From Citrobacter sp. wls619 (GTDB lineage Bacteria > Pseudomonadota > Gammaproteobacteria > Enterobacterales > Enterobacteriaceae), in NCBI RefSeq assembly GCF_005281345.1, contig NZ_SZXJ01000098.1:62001-126000 (forward strand): a stretch of 64,000 bases of DNA, written 5' to 3'. Below the pieces are notes generated by a model, which was not told the DNA's origin, did not search any database, and was given only the letters and a program-made list of their open reading frames with translations. The stretch's first letter is position 1; each line of letters begins with the position of its first letter. Positions 48,733-57,316 of the stretch are shown in pieces. The translations under genes and the position numbers were made by a program.

Positions 48733-49981
48733 TACCGTCATTATCGGCGGCGGTCTCGCCGGGCTGGTGTGTGGCCTGCAACTGCAAAAAAGCGGGTTGC
48801 GCTGCACGATTGTTACCCGCGGCCAAAGCGCCCTGCACTTCTCCTCCGGCTCACTGGATTTGCTCAGCAACCTGCCGGATGGTCAACCGGTAACTGACAT
48901 TGAAGCGGGGCTGAATGCGCTGCGTACTCAGGCACCGGGTCATCCTTATAGCACCATCGGAACCCACAACGTTCTGGAACTGGCCCAGCAGGCGCAGAAT
49001 CTGTTGGAAGCGTGCGGAACACATTTGCACGGTAAGGTTCATCAGGCTCATCAACGTGTAACACCGTTGGGAACCCTGCGTTCAACCTGGCTTAGTTCAG
49101 CGGAAGTGCCGGTCTGGCCGTTATCAGCACAACGTGTCTGTGTGGTGGGAATCAGCGGCTTACTGGATTTCCAGGGGCACCTTGCCGCAGCCTCACTGCG
49201 CCAGCGTAACCTCAGCGTCGAAACGGCTGAAATCGATTTGCCAGAACTGGATGTCCTGCGTGATAACCCAACCGAATTTCGCGCCGTCAACATTGCACGT
49301 CTGTTAGATAACGAAGATAAATGGTCGCTGCTCTATGACGCCCTGCTGCCAATCGCAAAAACCTGCGACATGATAATTATGCCAGCCTGTTTCGGCCTGG
49401 CTGACGATCGGCTCTGGAAGTGGCTCAACGACCGTCTGCCCTGCTCACTGATGTTATTACCCACTTTACCGCCGTCAGTGCTGGGCATGCGCCTGCATAA
49501 CAAATTGCAGCGCCAGTTTGTACGCCAGGGTGGGGTGTGGATGCCGGGCGATGAAGTGAAAAAAATCACCTGTCAGGATGGCGTTGTCAGCGAAATCTGG
49601 ACCCGCAACCATGCCGATATTCCATTACGCCCACGCTTCGCCGTGCTCGCCAGCGGCAGCTTCTTTAGCAGCGGACTGGTTGCCACGCGGGAGGCCGTTC
49701 ATGAGCCGATTCTCGGTCTGGATGTGCAACAAACCGCCACACGTGCGCAGTGGTATCAGCGTGACGTCTTTGATCCGCAGCCGTGGCAACAGTTTGGCGT
49801 AACCACCGATGCTGAACTGCGTCCATCGCTTGCAGGAAAAACAGTAGAGAATATGTTTGCCATCGGATCGGTACTTGGCGGTTTTGACCCTATCGCCCAG
49901 GGTTGCGGAGGCGGCGTGTGCGCTGTCAGCGCTTTACACGCCGCACATCATATTGCGAAACGTGCAGGAGGCCAGCAATGA
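48722..49981 (+). CDS. glpB: Anaerobic glycerol-3-phosphate dehydrogenase subunit B
   Basis: GlpB is the second flavoprotein-like subunit of GlpABC. Starting at 48722 gives 419 residues beginning [18 protein letters not shown], the same length as E. coli GlpB, with a Rossmann-type dinucleotide motif at the very start. The longer upstream frame runs inside glpA. It overlaps glpC by an ATGA (49978-49981). Confidence 0.97.
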   Translation: MKFDTVIIGGGLAGLVCGLQLQKSGLRCTIVTRGQSALHFSSGSLDLLSNLPDGQPVTDIEAGLNALRTQAPGHPYSTIGTHNVLELAQQAQNLLEACGTHLHGKVHQAHQRVTPLGTLRSTWLSSAEVPVWPLSAQRVCVVGISGLLDFQGHLAAASLRQRNLSVETAEIDLPELDVLRDNPTEFRAVNIARLLDNEDKWSLLYDALLPIAKTCDMIIMPACFGLADDRLWKWLNDRLPCSLMLLPTLPPSVLGMRLHNKLQRQFVRQGGVWMPGDEVKKITCQDGVVSEIWTRNHADIPLRPRFAVLASGSFFSSGLVATREAVHEPILGLDVQQTATRAQWYQRDVFDPQPWQQFGVTTDAELRPSLAGKTVENMFAIGSVLGGFDPIAQGCGGGVCAVSALHAAHHIAKRAGGQQ

Positions 49982-51168
49982 GCGACACACGTTTTGAAAG
50001 TTGTATCAAATGCACAGTGTGCACCACAGCCTGCCCGGTAAGCCGTGTCAACCCAGGTTACCCTGGCCCTAAACAAGCCGGGCCTGACGGTGAACGCCTG
50101 CGTTTGAAAGATGGTGCGTTATATGACGATGCGCTGAAATATTGCATCAACTGCAAACGCTGTGAAGTGGCCTGCCCTTCGGATGTCAAAATTGGCGATA
50201 TCATTCAACGCGCACGTGCCAAATACGACACGACGCGTCCGTCGATACGTAACTTTGTCTTAAGCCATACCGATTTGATGGGCAGTGTTTCTACGCCGTT
50301 CGCACCTATCGTGAACACCGCTACATCATTGAAACCGGTGCGTCAGCTTCTTGATTATGCGCTAAAAATCGATCATCGCCGTACGCTGCCGAAGTACTCC
50401 TTCGGGACCTTCCGTCGCTGGTATCGCAGCATAGCCGCGCAACAGGCGCAGTATCAGGATCAGGTTGCGTTTTTCCACGGTTGCTTTGTGAACTACAACC
50501 ATCCGCAACTCGGTAAAGATCTGATAAAAGTGCTGAATGCGATGGGTACCGGCGTACAACTGCTGAGTAAAGAGAAATGCTGTGGTGTACCACTGATCGC
50601 CAACGGTTTCACCGATAAAGCACGTAAGCAGGCGGTAAGTAACGTGGCTTCACTGCGAGAAGCGATTGACGGAAAAGGCATCCCGGTTATTGCCACCTCT
50701 TCAACCTGTACCTTTGCGCTACGCGATGAATACCCTGAAGTACTGGATGTCGACAACTCAGGTCTGCGCGAACATATTGAACTGGCTACACGCTGGCTGT
50801 GGCGCAAGCTGGATGAAGGGAAAACGTTGCCGCTGAAAACGTTGCCGCTAAAAGTGGTCTATCACACACCCTGTCATATGGAGAAAATGGGCTGGACACT
50901 CTATACGCTGGAACTGCTGCGACAAATTCCTGGGCTTGAACTGACTGTGCTGGATTCACAGTGCTGTGGGATCGCCGGAACGTACGGATTCAAAAAGGAA
51001 AACTATCCGACATCACAGTCAATCGGCGCACCGTTATTCCGCCAGATTGAAGAAAGCGGCGCGGATATCGTCGTGACCGACTGCGAAACGTGTAAATGGC
51101 AGATTGAGATGTCTACCAGTAAGCGCTGCGAACATCCGATCACCCTGCTTGCCAAAGCGTTGGGTTAA
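49978..51168 (+). CDS. glpC: Anaerobic glycerol-3-phosphate dehydrogenase subunit C
   Basis: GlpC anchors GlpAB to the inner membrane and passes electrons to the quinone pool. The start at 49978 (MSDTRFESC) gives 396 residues, as in E. coli. It has two 4Fe-4S motifs ([14 protein letters not shown] and [14 protein letters not shown]) and two CCG-domain motifs ([11 protein letters not shown] and CCGIAGTYG). A 15-bp tandem duplication inside it encodes [11 protein letters not shown]. An intrinsic terminator follows. Confidence 0.98.
   Translation: MSDTRFESCIKCTVCTTACPVSRVNPGYPGPKQAGPDGERLRLKDGALYDDALKYCINCKRCEVACPSDVKIGDIIQRARAKYDTTRPSIRNFVLSHTDLMGSVSTPFAPIVNTATSLKPVRQLLDYALKIDHRRTLPKYSFGTFRRWYRSIAAQQAQYQDQVAFFHGCFVNYNHPQLGKDLIKVLNAMGTGVQLLSKEKCCGVPLIANGFTDKARKQAVSNVASLREAIDGKGIPVIATSSTCTFALRDEYPEVLDVDNSGLREHIELATRWLWRKLDEGKTLPLKTLPLKVVYHTPCHMEKMGWTLYTLELLRQIPGLELTVLDSQCCGIAGTYGFKKENYPTSQSIGAPLFRQIEESGADIVVTDCETCKWQIEMSTSKRCEHPITLLAKALG
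50821..50850 (+). repeat. 15-bp tandem repeat inside glpC
   Basis: Two tandem copies of aaaacgttgccgct(g/a) encode [12 protein letters not shown]. coli GlpC has KTLPLKPLPLK at this point, so the duplication is old but here kept more uniform. It is in frame. Confidence 0.8.
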
Positions 51169-51174
51169 ACCTGT

Positions 51175-51207
51175 TGCCCGGTGTCATTTGCTACCGGGCA
51201 TTTTTTT
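51175..51207 (+). terminator. glpABC terminator
   Basis: GCCCGGT (51176-51182) pairs with ACCGGGC (51193-51199), followed by attttttt. This is a typical intrinsic terminator 8 bp after the glpC stop. Confidence 0.9.
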
Positions 51208-51353
51208 ACGTAGCCCGTTCCGCTTAATTGAATACGTTGCAGTCGGGCGTATTTATCTCTGATTTACCCACGCAAAGACCCCATTTCCCGCATGCAGCGC
51301 ATATTAAAAGTGGATACCGTCACGCCATCTTCTCTTTCTGGTGACGGACTACC

Positions 51354-52295
51354 ATGGCTAAATCCACTACATCTACACCGCATGATGCCGTTTTTAAAAA
51401 GATAATGTCTTACCCTGAGATGGCTCGGGATTATCTGGATATACATCTTCCCACCGCATTACGTGAGATATGCGATTTACAAACGCTGAAGCTGGAGTCC
51501 ACCAGTTTTATCGAACAAGATCTCCGCGCATACTACTCTGACGTAGTGTGGTCGTTAAAAACCCGCGAAGGCCAGGGCTATATCTATTGTGTTATTGAAC
51601 ATCAGAGTACGGCGGTACAGCACATGGCATTTCGCCTGATGCGTTATGCCACTGCTGCGATGCAGTATCATCTTGATGCCGGCAATAAAACGCTGCCGCT
51701 GGTAATCCCCATGTTGTTTTATCACGGTCAACAAAGTCCTTATCCCTGGTCACTCAACTGGCTGGATGAATTTGACAATCCACAGCTGGCACGACAGCTT
51801 TATTCAGAAGCCTTTCCGCTGGTCGACATTACCGTAATACCTGACGATGAAATCGCACAACATCGGCGTGTTGCACTGCTAGAGTTGATGCAAAAACATA
51901 TACGCGATCGCGATTTGATGGGATTAGTGGACCGCCTGGTCTCGCTATTAGTTACAAGCACCGCTAATGACAGCCAGCTACAAACGCTATTTAATTACCT
52001 GCTACGGTACGGTGACGTTTCTCACGTCAGCGAATTTATCCATGAAGTTGCCGAACGTTCCCCCCACCATAAGGAGAAGTTGATGACAATCGCAGAGAGG
52101 CTAAAACAAGAAGGTCACCACAATGGGCTACAACAAGGGATACAGCAAGGGATACAACAAGGATTAGCGCAAGGAGTACAGAAAGGTACGCAAGAAGAAG
52201 CCTTACGTATCGCGCGCATGATGCTGGTAAATGGAATTGATCGTGATTTGGTTCGGTTAATTACTGGGCTATTGCCTGACGATGTCACAGAATGA
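51354..52295 (+). CDS. Rpn-family recombination-promoting nuclease (RpnE/YfaD-like)
   Basis: This 313-residue protein belongs to the Rpn (YhgA-like, transposase_31) family of PD-(D/E)XK endonucleases, some of which promote RecA-independent recombination or act in phage defence. The N-terminal signature [11 protein letters not shown] and the active-site residues Asp63 (YSDVVW) and Glu82-x-Gln84 (VIEHQST) are present, so the nuclease looks intact. The C-terminal part holds a run of QQGI-type repeats. Position after glpC is as for E. coli yfaD. An in-frame internal start at 52083 probably makes a separate short product. Confidence 0.93.
   Translation: MAKSTTSTPHDAVFKKIMSYPEMARDYLDIHLPTALREICDLQTLKLESTSFIEQDLRAYYSDVVWSLKTREGQGYIYCVIEHQSTAVQHMAFRLMRYATAAMQYHLDAGNKTLPLVIPMLFYHGQQSPYPWSLNWLDEFDNPQLARQLYSEAFPLVDITVIPDDEIAQHRRVALLELMQKHIRDRDLMGLVDRLVSLLVTSTANDSQLQTLFNYLLRYGDVSHVSEFIHEVAERSPHHKEKLMTIAERLKQEGHHNGLQQGIQQGIQQGLAQGVQKGTQEEALRIARMMLVNGIDRDLVRLITGLLPDDVTE
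52083..52295 (+). CDS. Predicted intragenic short Rpn product (RpnS-like antitoxin)
   Basis: Inside the rpn gene and in the same frame (codon 244), an ATG at 52083 is preceded by a perfect AAGGAG (52071-52076) with a 6-base spacer. It would give a 70-residue protein, [15 protein letters not shown]...GLLPDDVTE, covering the repeat segment and the C-terminal oligomerisation helix. In E. coli RpnA a C-terminal short form made from an internal start blocks the toxic full-length nuclease. The same function here is inferred from layout; expression is not shown. Confidence 0.62.
   Translation: MTIAERLKQEGHHNGLQQGIQQGIQQGLAQGVQKGTQEEALRIARMMLVNGIDRDLVRLITGLLPDDVTE
52129..52188 (+). repeat. Five 12-bp tandem units in the rpn C-terminal region
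   Basis: Five consecutive 12-bp units of the type tacaacaaggga (52129-52188, the last two diverged) encode the [19 protein letters not shown] segment. Such four-residue periodic repeats are usual in Rpn proteins and prone to copy-number change. Confidence 0.88.
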
Positions 52296-52303
52296 GTCAG
52301 ATT

Positions 52304-52324
52304 GGGAAGGTTTTTAGCCTTCCC
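52304..52324. terminator. Hairpin between rpn and yfaY
   Basis: GGGAAGG-tttttag-CCTTCCC forms a perfect 7-bp stem in the 38-bp gap between the convergent rpn and yfaY genes. T tracts after the stem are weak, so the termination role is probable rather than certain. Confidence 0.5.
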
Positions 52325-52333
52325 TATCAATCA

Positions 52334-53530
52334 TTAAATCGTGAGCGATTCAACCACGTCTATCCAGCCGTGTTCCCCGGCGATATCCTGACCATTTAGC
52401 CAACGCCGCAGCATATTAAGCGCCATCATTGCGCAAACTTCCTGACGAACAGCCAAACTGTAGCGATTTGCATTGAGTCGCACCCGCAAGGCATGCGTGC
52501 CGTCAGGTGTTGCCAGTGCGAAGTTAATATATTCGTTTTCGAAACCCGATACCGCCAGCGCCAGCTCGGCATAATGGTTGCCGCGTCGCTCGGTTATCCA
52601 GTGCGCCGTTTGTGCCAGCGTTTCTTCCTGAGATGGCACCACCTCGCTCGCTAACAGCGGGGCACTGGCGCGAGACAGCTGCAGGGCGATTAAGCCTCCG
52701 GTAAATTGCTCGCTCAGCGTCAGACTGTACTGGCGATCCTGGAGCTTACGGGCAATTTGCGCAGGTAGCCCTTCGGTACCTTCAAAAATCATATTCTGGC
52801 CAGCAACGCGTTTCACCTCTGGCCATAGCGCCAGCATCGCTTCACGTTGGGAATCGGGTCCGGTTAACTTCAGCTCGATAATCGGCATCGACGAGCGATA
52901 CCCCATTGTCACTCCGGGCGGTAAAACCAGAGAGTCCAGGCTCTGCGCCAGATCGCTTTCAGAACGACCAAAGGTCGTTAAGCGCAGGCATAGCGGGGGC
53001 TGAGAGAGAGAAAAACGTTCACGCAGGCGCGGCAGGATCTCATGTTCAACCATGACTTTAAATTCTGACGGCACACCCGGCGTAAAGAACATCAGGCAGC
53101 GATTAAGCTTCACGGCGAACCCGCAGGCAGTTCCAACCGGATTATTGATAAACTCCGCGCTGGCCGGAAGCTCAGCCTGTTTGCGATTGCTCGGCGCCAT
53201 CACACGTCCCCGCTCACGGAAAAAACGCGTCATTTCGGCCAGCCACGCTTCATGCAGAACCAGCCCTTCACCTTTTGCGGTTGCCGCCGCCAGTGCGCTC
53301 AAATCATCGCTGGTCGGCCCTAAGCCACCATTGACGATCAGCACATCAGCATGTTCGCTACGCTCACGCAGAATAGCGACCAAATCGTTCAGATTGTCGC
53401 CTACCGTATTGCGGCGTGTTAACGGTAATCCCTGATTAAAGAAAAAATCGGCCAGCCAGGCGGCATTGGTGTCGACGATTTGTCCGTGCAACACTTCATC
53501 CCCGGTGGATAGCATCTCCACGTTTAACAT
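52334..53530 (-). CDS. yfaY: CinA-like protein YfaY
   Basis: YfaY is a two-domain CinA-family protein: an N-terminal MoaB/MogA-like domain (about 1-170, with NGGLGPTSDDLSALAAATAKG) and a C-terminal NMN deamidase-like domain (about 240-398). In E. coli the NMN amidohydrolase activity resides in PncC, and YfaY showed little or none. The C-domain here has LSEQFTGG in place of the PncC-type AESCTGG, supporting an inactive or altered site. Length 398 against 400 in E. coli. Confidence 0.93.
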   Translation of the reverse strand: MLNVEMLSTGDEVLHGQIVDTNAAWLADFFFNQGLPLTRRNTVGDNLNDLVAILRERSEHADVLIVNGGLGPTSDDLSALAAATAKGEGLVLHEAWLAEMTRFFRERGRVMAPSNRKQAELPASAEFINNPVGTACGFAVKLNRCLMFFTPGVPSEFKVMVEHEILPRLRERFSLSQPPLCLRLTTFGRSESDLAQSLDSLVLPPGVTMGYRSSMPIIELKLTGPDSQREAMLALWPEVKRVAGQNMIFEGTEGLPAQIARKLQDRQYSLTLSEQFTGGLIALQLSRASAPLLASEVVPSQEETLAQTAHWITERRGNHYAELALAVSGFENEYINFALATPDGTHALRVRLNANRYSLAVRQEVCAMMALNMLRRWLNGQDIAGEHGWIDVVESLTI

Positions 53531-53609
53531 CGTGTTCTCCTGCTTTTATGATGAAAACACTATAACGCATGGAGGGGGGAAGGCGCGACTGAACGCCGCG
53601 CCTGGTCGA

Positions 53610-54152
53610 TTAGAAACTGGCGTTAACCCCGATGTATGGGCCGTCAGCAATCGCGTTATCACGATTGCCATCTTTACCCGCCAGATTCAGGTAACGGTAA
53701 CCTGCTTCAATGCTCAGCGGACGCATAATCGTCAGGCGCGCACCGGCATTTGCTTCTTCGTAGCTGTCGATCCCGCTGGAGAGTGAATCCGGGGAGTAGT
53801 AGTATTCGCCAAACAGACGGAAACTGTCGCCAATCGGCCACTGTAAACCACCACCGACAGCGGCCGCGTAGCCTTCATCACCGTCTTTCGGGTTGGTATA
53901 AATACCTTTCCCACCGACGGTTGCCAGCAACGGTCCCAGAGGGATATTCAGACCAAGGCCAAGCCCTGCAACATCACCGTCGTCATCGTTATGCATCCAG
54001 TTGCCGCTAACAGCCAGCCCGGTGGACTCAGTCCCCATACCGAAACCGAGGTTAGTGTAATCTTCGCCAGCCTGACCGCTAATGCTAATCGCATTCGCCG
54101 ACGCAGAAACAAACAGCATTCCGGCAAAACCCAGTAATAAACTTTTTTTCAT
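53610..54152 (-). CDS. yfaZ: YfaZ-family outer membrane protein
   Basis: The 180-residue precursor has a signal peptide (cleaved near SASANA, about residue 21) and alternating beta-strand segments ending in a terminal phenylalanine (YIGVNASF), as for an eight-strand outer-membrane barrel. It matches E. coli YfaZ. Its function is not known. A GC-rich hairpin (AGGCGCG...CGCGCCT, about 53580-53604) lies after its stop. Confidence 0.93.
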   Translation of the reverse strand: MKKSLLLGFAGMLFVSASANAISISGQAGEDYTNLGFGMGTESTGLAVSGNWMHNDDDGDVAGLGLGLNIPLGPLLATVGGKGIYTNPKDGDEGYAAAVGGGLQWPIGDSFRLFGEYYYSPDSLSSGIDSYEEANAGARLTIMRPLSIEAGYRYLNLAGKDGNRDNAIADGPYIGVNASF

Positions 54153-54470
54153 TTTCTATCCTTTCCAGCAAGAATCAAAACATAGCCCCAAAACCGCTGG
54201 ATTGTACTGCCAGATGGCGAGGAATCAATGAGCTAAAAAAGCGATACAATGACATATTGTAACTAAATACTACCCGCAATGTTTCAGTAAGGTTAAGTTC
54301 TTGCCTGAAATAGAGGGTAAAAGGCACCTGATCGCCGTTTTCAACAGACAACGTTATTTTCCCCGGCAAAGCAGGCTTAAACAGCAATGAAGCGTTTTTT
54401 CTGTCGCCTGCAAAAGGTAAGATGTGTTAACGATGGACTCCTCCGCCCCTCCCCTACAAGGAACAGACTT
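54153..54470. other. Spacer between yfaZ and nudI
   Basis: These 318 bp separate the divergent yfaZ and nudI genes. An open frame of 70 codons exists on the minus strand (54175-54387), but it has no recognisable domain and no ribosome-binding site I can support. A small palindrome acaatgacatattgt lies near 54246-54260. The promoters of both genes must be here, but no clear hexamer pair is seen. Confidence 0.45.
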
Positions 54471-54896
54471 ATGCGTCAAAGAACGATTGTTTGCCCACTC
54501 ATTCAAAATGAAGGCTGTTATTTATTGTGCAAAATGGCCGACGATCGCGGTGTTTTCCCTGGCCAGTGGGCGTTGTCTGGCGGCGGCGTTGAGCCAGGCG
54601 AACGTATCGAAGAAGCCTTACGTCGGGAAATCAGGGAAGAGCTGGGAGAACACCTCGAGTTATCGCAGATTGCCCCCTGGACCTTCAGTGACGATATTCG
54701 AACCAAAACCTATGCTGATGGTCGCCAGGAAGAGATTTACATGATTTATCTCATCTTCGATTGTATTTCCGCCAACCGTGAAGTGAAAATTAACGAAGAG
54801 TTCCAGGATTTCGCCTGGGTTAAACCGGAAGATCTCGCCCATTACGACCTAAACGTCGCCACACGTAAAACGTTAACATTGAAAGGGTTATTGTAA
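54471..54896 (+). CDS. nudI: Nucleoside triphosphatase NudI
   Basis: NudI is a Nudix hydrolase that acts on pyrimidine deoxynucleotides such as dUTP and dTTP. The start at 54471 follows AAGGAA and gives 141 residues, exactly the E. coli length; the upstream in-frame extension lacks homology. The Nudix box [20 protein letters not shown] (about 39-58) is complete. In E. coli the next gene is ais, which is missing here. Confidence 0.96.
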   Translation: MRQRTIVCPLIQNEGCYLLCKMADDRGVFPGQWALSGGGVEPGERIEEALRREIREELGEHLELSQIAPWTFSDDIRTKTYADGRQEEIYMIYLIFDCISANREVKINEEFQDFAWVKPEDLAHYDLNVATRKTLTLKGLL

Positions 54897-55190
54897 GTTC
54901 ACAGGGTGATAGCAGCAGAATATTGCCCCTTCAGATCATGGCATTGCACTCATCATTCAGCAGCAGACCTGCGATGCCATAGCCACAACAAAACACGCGT
55001 AAAAATCATTTATTTTCAGACAAATAAAATAATCTCCTCCGCATTCCTCTTTATATCTCCAACCTTAAACTCTTAAGGATAAATTAACCTTCAGTCTTTA
55101 ACCTTTGTGGCCTGATGAAATAATTAACGATGCCCCTGTTTATCACTAAAAATAAAACGGCGGTGGCGTTAAATGGCTGAAGGAATAATG
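54897..55190 (+). promoter_or_regulatory. arn operon control region with candidate PmrA box
   Basis: This spacer contains no gene; in E. coli and Salmonella the divergent ais/pmrG gene occupies part of this position. A PmrA-like direct repeat, CTTAAG-gataa-ATTAAC, lies at 55072-55088 with the consensus 5-bp spacing; the second half has two deviations. CTTAAA at 55064-55069 adds a further half-site. PmrA/BasR control of arn is well known. Confidence 0.6.
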
Positions 55191-56330
55191 ATGTCTGACT
55201 TTTTGCCTTTCTCCCGTCCGGCAATGGGTGATGAAGAACTTGCCGCAGTTAAGGCGGTTCTGGATTCAGGGTGGATAACCACGGGTCCTAAAAATCAGCA
55301 GTTGGAAGACGCTTTCTGCCAGCTCACAGGTAACCAAAACGCCGTTGCCGTCTGTTCCGCGACGGCAGGTATGCACATTACGCTAATGGCGCTGGGTGTG
55401 GGTGAAGGCGATGAAGTGATCACCCCGTCGATGACGTGGGTATCTACACTCAACATGATTGTCCTGCTGGGCGCCACACCGGTTATGATCGATGTCGACC
55501 GCGATACGCTGATGGTGACTCCTGAACACATTGAAGCCGCTATCACCCCGCGTACCAAAGCCATTATTCCCGTGCATTATGCCGGGGCCCCCGCCGATCT
55601 TGATGCCATTTACGCCATCGGTGAACGCTACGGAATCCCTGTTATTGAAGATGCAGCGCACGCCGTCGGAACGTTATACAAGGGTCGTCATGTTGGTGCT
55701 CGTGGTACCGCAATCTTTTCCTTTCACGCGATCAAGAATGTGACCTGTGCCGAGGGTGGACTGATTGTTACTGACGACAGCCAGCTCGCTCAACGGCTTC
55801 GTAGCCTGAAATTCCACGGCCTGGGGGTAGATGCTTATGACCGTCAAACCTATGGTCGCGCACCGCAGGCTGAAGTTCTCGCGCCGGGATACAAGTACAA
55901 CCTGACAGACATCAACGCCGCCATCGCCCTGGTGCAGTTGAACAAGCTGGATCGCCTCAACGCGCGCCGGGCGCAAATTGCGCAGCAGTATCAACAGGCG
56001 CTGGCCGATACGCCGTTTCAACCGCTCACCCTGCCACAGTGGTCGCATGTGCACGCATGGCATTTGTTCATCATTCGCGTGGATGAAGCCCGCTGTGGGC
56101 TGAGCAGAGATGCTCTGATGGAAGCACTAAAGGCCAGAAATATTGGCACAGGCCTGCATTTTCGCGCGGCCCACACGCAGAAATATTATCGCGAACGTTT
56201 CACCGATCTTTCTCTGCCTAATACCGAATGGAATAGCGCACGCATTTGTTCACTGCCGCTATTTCCCGACATGACCGACGATGACACACAACGCGTCATT
56301 ACGGCACTTCGCCAGATTGCAGGACAATAA
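55191..56330 (+). CDS. arnB: UDP-L-Ara4O aminotransferase ArnB
   Basis: ArnB is a PLP enzyme that transfers an amino group from glutamate to UDP-4-keto-arabinose, giving UDP-4-amino-4-deoxy-L-arabinose (Ara4N) for lipid A modification. I chose ATG 55191 (379 residues, [13 protein letters not shown]), because GAAGGA lies 7 bases upstream; an in-frame ATG at 55173 (MAEGIM..) is the alternative and corresponds to the longer E. coli annotation. The PLP lysine is in [15 protein letters not shown]. First gene of arnBCADTEF. Confidence 0.95.
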   Translation: MSDFLPFSRPAMGDEELAAVKAVLDSGWITTGPKNQQLEDAFCQLTGNQNAVAVCSATAGMHITLMALGVGEGDEVITPSMTWVSTLNMIVLLGATPVMIDVDRDTLMVTPEHIEAAITPRTKAIIPVHYAGAPADLDAIYAIGERYGIPVIEDAAHAVGTLYKGRHVGARGTAIFSFHAIKNVTCAEGGLIVTDDSQLAQRLRSLKFHGLGVDAYDRQTYGRAPQAEVLAPGYKYNLTDINAAIALVQLNKLDRLNARRAQIAQQYQQALADTPFQPLTLPQWSHVHAWHLFIIRVDEARCGLSRDALMEALKARNIGTGLHFRAAHTQKYYRERFTDLSLPNTEWNSARICSLPLFPDMTDDDTQRVITALRQIAGQ

Positions 56331-56332
56331 GC

Positions 56333-57316
56333 ATGTTTGAAGCCTCACCGATTAGTAAAGTCTCGGTGGTCATTCCCGTTTTTAACGAACAGGAAAGCCT
56401 GCCAGAATTAATCAGGCGCACCAGCGCCGCCTGCGAAAAACTGGATACTGAATATGAAATCCTGCTCATTGATGACGGTAGCAGTGACAATTCAGCTCAA
56501 CTGATGATGGACGCCTCCCAGGCACCGAACAGCCATATTGTCTCTATTCTGTTGAATCGAAACTATGGGCAACACTCGGCGATTATGGCCGGTTTCAGCC
56601 ACGTCACTGGCGACCTGATCATCACGTTGGATGCCGATTTGCAAAACCCGCCAGAGGAGATCCCGCGGCTGGTTGCCACGGCAAAAGAAGGCTTCGATGT
56701 CGTCGGAACGGTGCGTCAGAACCGCCAGGACACCCGCTTTCGTAAGACCGCCTCACGGATGATCAATCATCTGATTCAGCGCACCACCGGTAAAGCCATG
56801 GGCGATTATGGCTGCATGCTGCGCGCCTATCGCCGTCACATCGTCGATGCCATGTTGCATTGCCAGGAGCGCAGCACCTTTATTCCGATCCTGGCTAACA
56901 TCTTTGCCCGCCGAGCCACGGAAATCCCGGTGCACCATGCCGAGCGTGAATTTGGCGACTCTAAGTACAGTTTCATGCGTCTGATAAACCTGATGTATGA
57001 CCTGGTAACCTGCCTGACCACCACGCCATTGCGTATGTTAAGCCTGCTGGGCAGCATCATTGCCGCCACAGGCTTTACCCTGTCGGTCCTGCTTGTTGTT
57101 CTTCGCCTGACGCTCGGCCCGCAGTGGGCGGCAGAAGGTGTGTTTATGCTGTTTGCCGTGCTGTTTACCTTTATCGGCGCGCAATTCATTGGCATGGGAT
57201 TACTCGGCGAATATATCGGTCGCATCTATAACGATGTCCGCGCACGCCCTCGCTATTTTGTTCAACACGTTATCCGTCCGCAAACCACGCAGTCAACTGA
57301 GGAAAACCGCGCATGA
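56333..57316 (+). CDS. arnC: Undecaprenyl-phosphate Ara4FN transferase ArnC
   Basis: ArnC is an inner-membrane GT2 glycosyltransferase that moves formylated Ara4N from UDP to undecaprenyl phosphate. The 327 residues have the GT2 core ([33 protein letters not shown]) and two C-terminal membrane helices (about 235-257 and 270-292). It starts 2 bp after arnB and overlaps arnA by 4 bp. Confidence 0.97.
   Translation: MFEASPISKVSVVIPVFNEQESLPELIRRTSAACEKLDTEYEILLIDDGSSDNSAQLMMDASQAPNSHIVSILLNRNYGQHSAIMAGFSHVTGDLIITLDADLQNPPEEIPRLVATAKEGFDVVGTVRQNRQDTRFRKTASRMINHLIQRTTGKAMGDYGCMLRAYRRHIVDAMLHCQERSTFIPILANIFARRATEIPVHHAEREFGDSKYSFMRLINLMYDLVTCLTTTPLRMLSLLGSIIAATGFTLSVLLVVLRLTLGPQWAAEGVFMLFAVLFTFIGAQFIGMGLLGEYIGRIYNDVRARPRYFVQHVIRPQTTQSTEENRA

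Noticed and set aside
54175..54387. 70-codon minus-strand frame between yfaZ and nudI
   Set aside because: No recognisable family, no ribosome-binding site I could support, and it occupies the spacer that must contain two divergent promoters.
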